A DNA stretch of 7,122 nt from Desulforudis sp. (GTDB taxonomy: Bacteria; Bacillota; Desulfotomaculia; Desulfotomaculales; Desulforudaceae): NCBI GenBank assembly GCA_014859075.1, contig JACUUW010000099.1, positions 1 through 7,122 of the forward strand, written 5' to 3'. Positions 6,317 to 7,122 of the stretch are shown piece by piece; position 1 is the stretch's first letter, and each line of letters opens with the position of its first letter. The translations under genes were made by a program, and so were the position numbers. The notes below the pieces were generated by a model. That model made no database searches. It saw only the letters and a program-made list of their open reading frames with translations, and was not told the DNA's origin.

Positions 6317-7122
6317 GTGTTTAACCAGGTCACCATCATCGGCGTCGGTTTGATCGGTGGATCCCTCGGGATGGGCGTGCGGGCCCGCGGCCTGGCCCGT
6401 ACGGTGATGGGGGTTGGGCGCGACGAATCCAGACTCCGGCAAGGTGTGGACGGCGGCGCCCTGGACTATTTCACTACGGACCTGGGGACCGGCGTAACCG
6501 GAGCCGATCTGGTCATCATCGCCGTTCCGGTTGGCATGATTGTCACCATGCTTCAGAAGGCGTTACCGTATCTCAAACCGGGGGCCATCGTCACCGATGT
6601 CGGTAGTTGCAAGGCGGCCATCGTCAAGGCGGTGGAAGCGATTATGCCCCCGGATGTGCACTTCGTGGGCGGGCACCCCATGGCCGGATCCGAGCAAGTC
6701 GGGATCGGGGCCGCCAACCGCTATCTGTTTGAGGGTGCCTATTACATTTTCACCCCTACCTCCCATACCGATCAAGAAGCCCTGCGCCAAGTCAGTACCC
6801 TGGCCCGGAACCTGGGTTGCCGGGTGCTTGAAATGGACCCTCAGGATCACGACCGGGCCGTGGCCGCGGTCAGTCATCTGCCGCATTTACTGGCTTCCAC
6901 CCTGGTAAATACGGTCGGACGGATTCCCGGCTCCGAACAGGCGCTTCTGCTGGCTGCCGGTGGTTATCGTGATACTACCCGGGTGGCCGCCGGCAGTCCT
7001 GAAATGTGGCGTGATATTTTGCTCACCAACCGGGAGATGGTGCGGGCGATGATCAATGAATTCCGCACGGAACTGGACACGATCGAACGGACTTTAGCTG
7101 AAGGCGATCCGGATCAAATCCA
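6317..7122 (+). CDS. tyrA: prephenate (or arogenate) dehydrogenase, N-terminal part (3' end outside window)
   Basis: TyrA oxidatively decarboxylates prephenate to 4-hydroxyphenylpyruvate, or arogenate to tyrosine, using NAD(P). The frame is open from GTG 6317 to the right edge: 268 complete codons with no stop. It starts with a Rossmann fold (VTIIGVGLIGGSLG, glycine loop at 9-16) and continues through DVGSCK (94-99), GGHPMAGSE (118-126, H120 the probable catalytic histidine), AVSHLPH (184-190) and GGYRDTTRVAAGSPEMWRDI (215-234, R222 the likely substrate-binding arginine). These are standard TyrA signatures. The second beta strand ends GVGRDE (32-37), with Gly-Arg where NAD-dependent enzymes usually have an acidic residue, which hints at NADP use. 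The catalytic region looks nearly complete; whether an ACT regulatory domain follows cannot be seen. The gene starts 22 nt after aroF and is probably in the same transcript. AroA (EPSP synthase) would be a plausible next gene, but that is a guess. Confidence 0.95.
   Translation, partial: MFNQVTIIGVGLIGGSLGMGVRARGLARTVMGVGRDESRLRQGVDGGALDYFTTDLGTGVTGADLVIIAVPVGMIVTMLQKALPYLKPGAIVTDVGSCKAAIVKAVEAIMPPDVHFVGGHPMAGSEQVGIGAANRYLFEGAYYIFTPTSHTDQEALRQVSTLARNLGCRVLEMDPQDHDRAVAAVSHLPHLLASTLVNTVGRIPGSEQALLLAAGGYRDTTRVAAGSPEMWRDILLTNREMVRAMINEFRTELDTIERTLAEGDPDQI

Noticed and set aside
6540..6908. Plus-strand 122-codon frame inside the 3' region
   Set aside because: It is shifted relative to the open tyrA frame starting at 6317, which carries the prephenate dehydrogenase motifs.

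Overview
This window is one continuous run of aromatic amino acid biosynthesis genes, all on the + strand: 'trpD-trpC-trpF-trpB-trpA-hisC-aroF-tyrA'. The two outer genes are cut by the window edges. Every gene was identified from family motifs and catalytic residues visible in the translation. The DNA is visibly GC-rich, with many CCGG and GCC words, and Shine-Dalgarno (SD) sequences are strong (AGGAGG type). GTG and TTG starts are common. The trp order DCFBA with separate trpC and trpF, followed by hisC and tyrA, resembles the Bacillus supraoperon. A type I-beta DAHP synthase sits between hisC and tyrA, and I associate that layout with GC-rich Clostridia-type Bacillota (Desulfotomaculum, Pelotomaculum or Moorella relatives). 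This placement is inference from gene order and general family resemblance; no search was run and no species is claimed.

Layout. Positions 1-4079 hold the tryptophan branch: the C-terminal two thirds of anthranilate phosphoribosyltransferase, then indole-3-glycerol-phosphate synthase, phosphoribosylanthranilate isomerase, and tryptophan synthase beta and alpha. These genes overlap by a few bases or are about 30 nt apart, so translational coupling is likely. Positions 4080-4185 are the only real gap (106 nt). It holds a perfect 7-bp inverted repeat but no convincing terminator. Positions 4186-7122 hold a histidinol-phosphate/aromatic aminotransferase (TTG start), DAHP synthase with an N-terminal ferredoxin-like regulatory domain, and prephenate/arogenate dehydrogenase, which runs off the right edge.

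How the genes work together. AroF commits erythrose-4-phosphate and phosphoenolpyruvate to the shikimate pathway. TrpD, C, F, B and A convert anthranilate to tryptophan. TyrA and the HisC-type aminotransferase carry out the last steps to tyrosine, and the aminotransferase also serves phenylalanine and probably histidine. One transcript would thus link the pathway entry step to two or three of its end branches.

I found no mobile element, CRISPR array, RNA gene or unknown gene. The region is core metabolism, and I do not see an undescribed system in it. The items most worth a second look are the trpA-hisC gap, with two mutually exclusive foldings around the hisC start, and a TyrA nucleotide-binding loop that suggests NADP rather than NAD.
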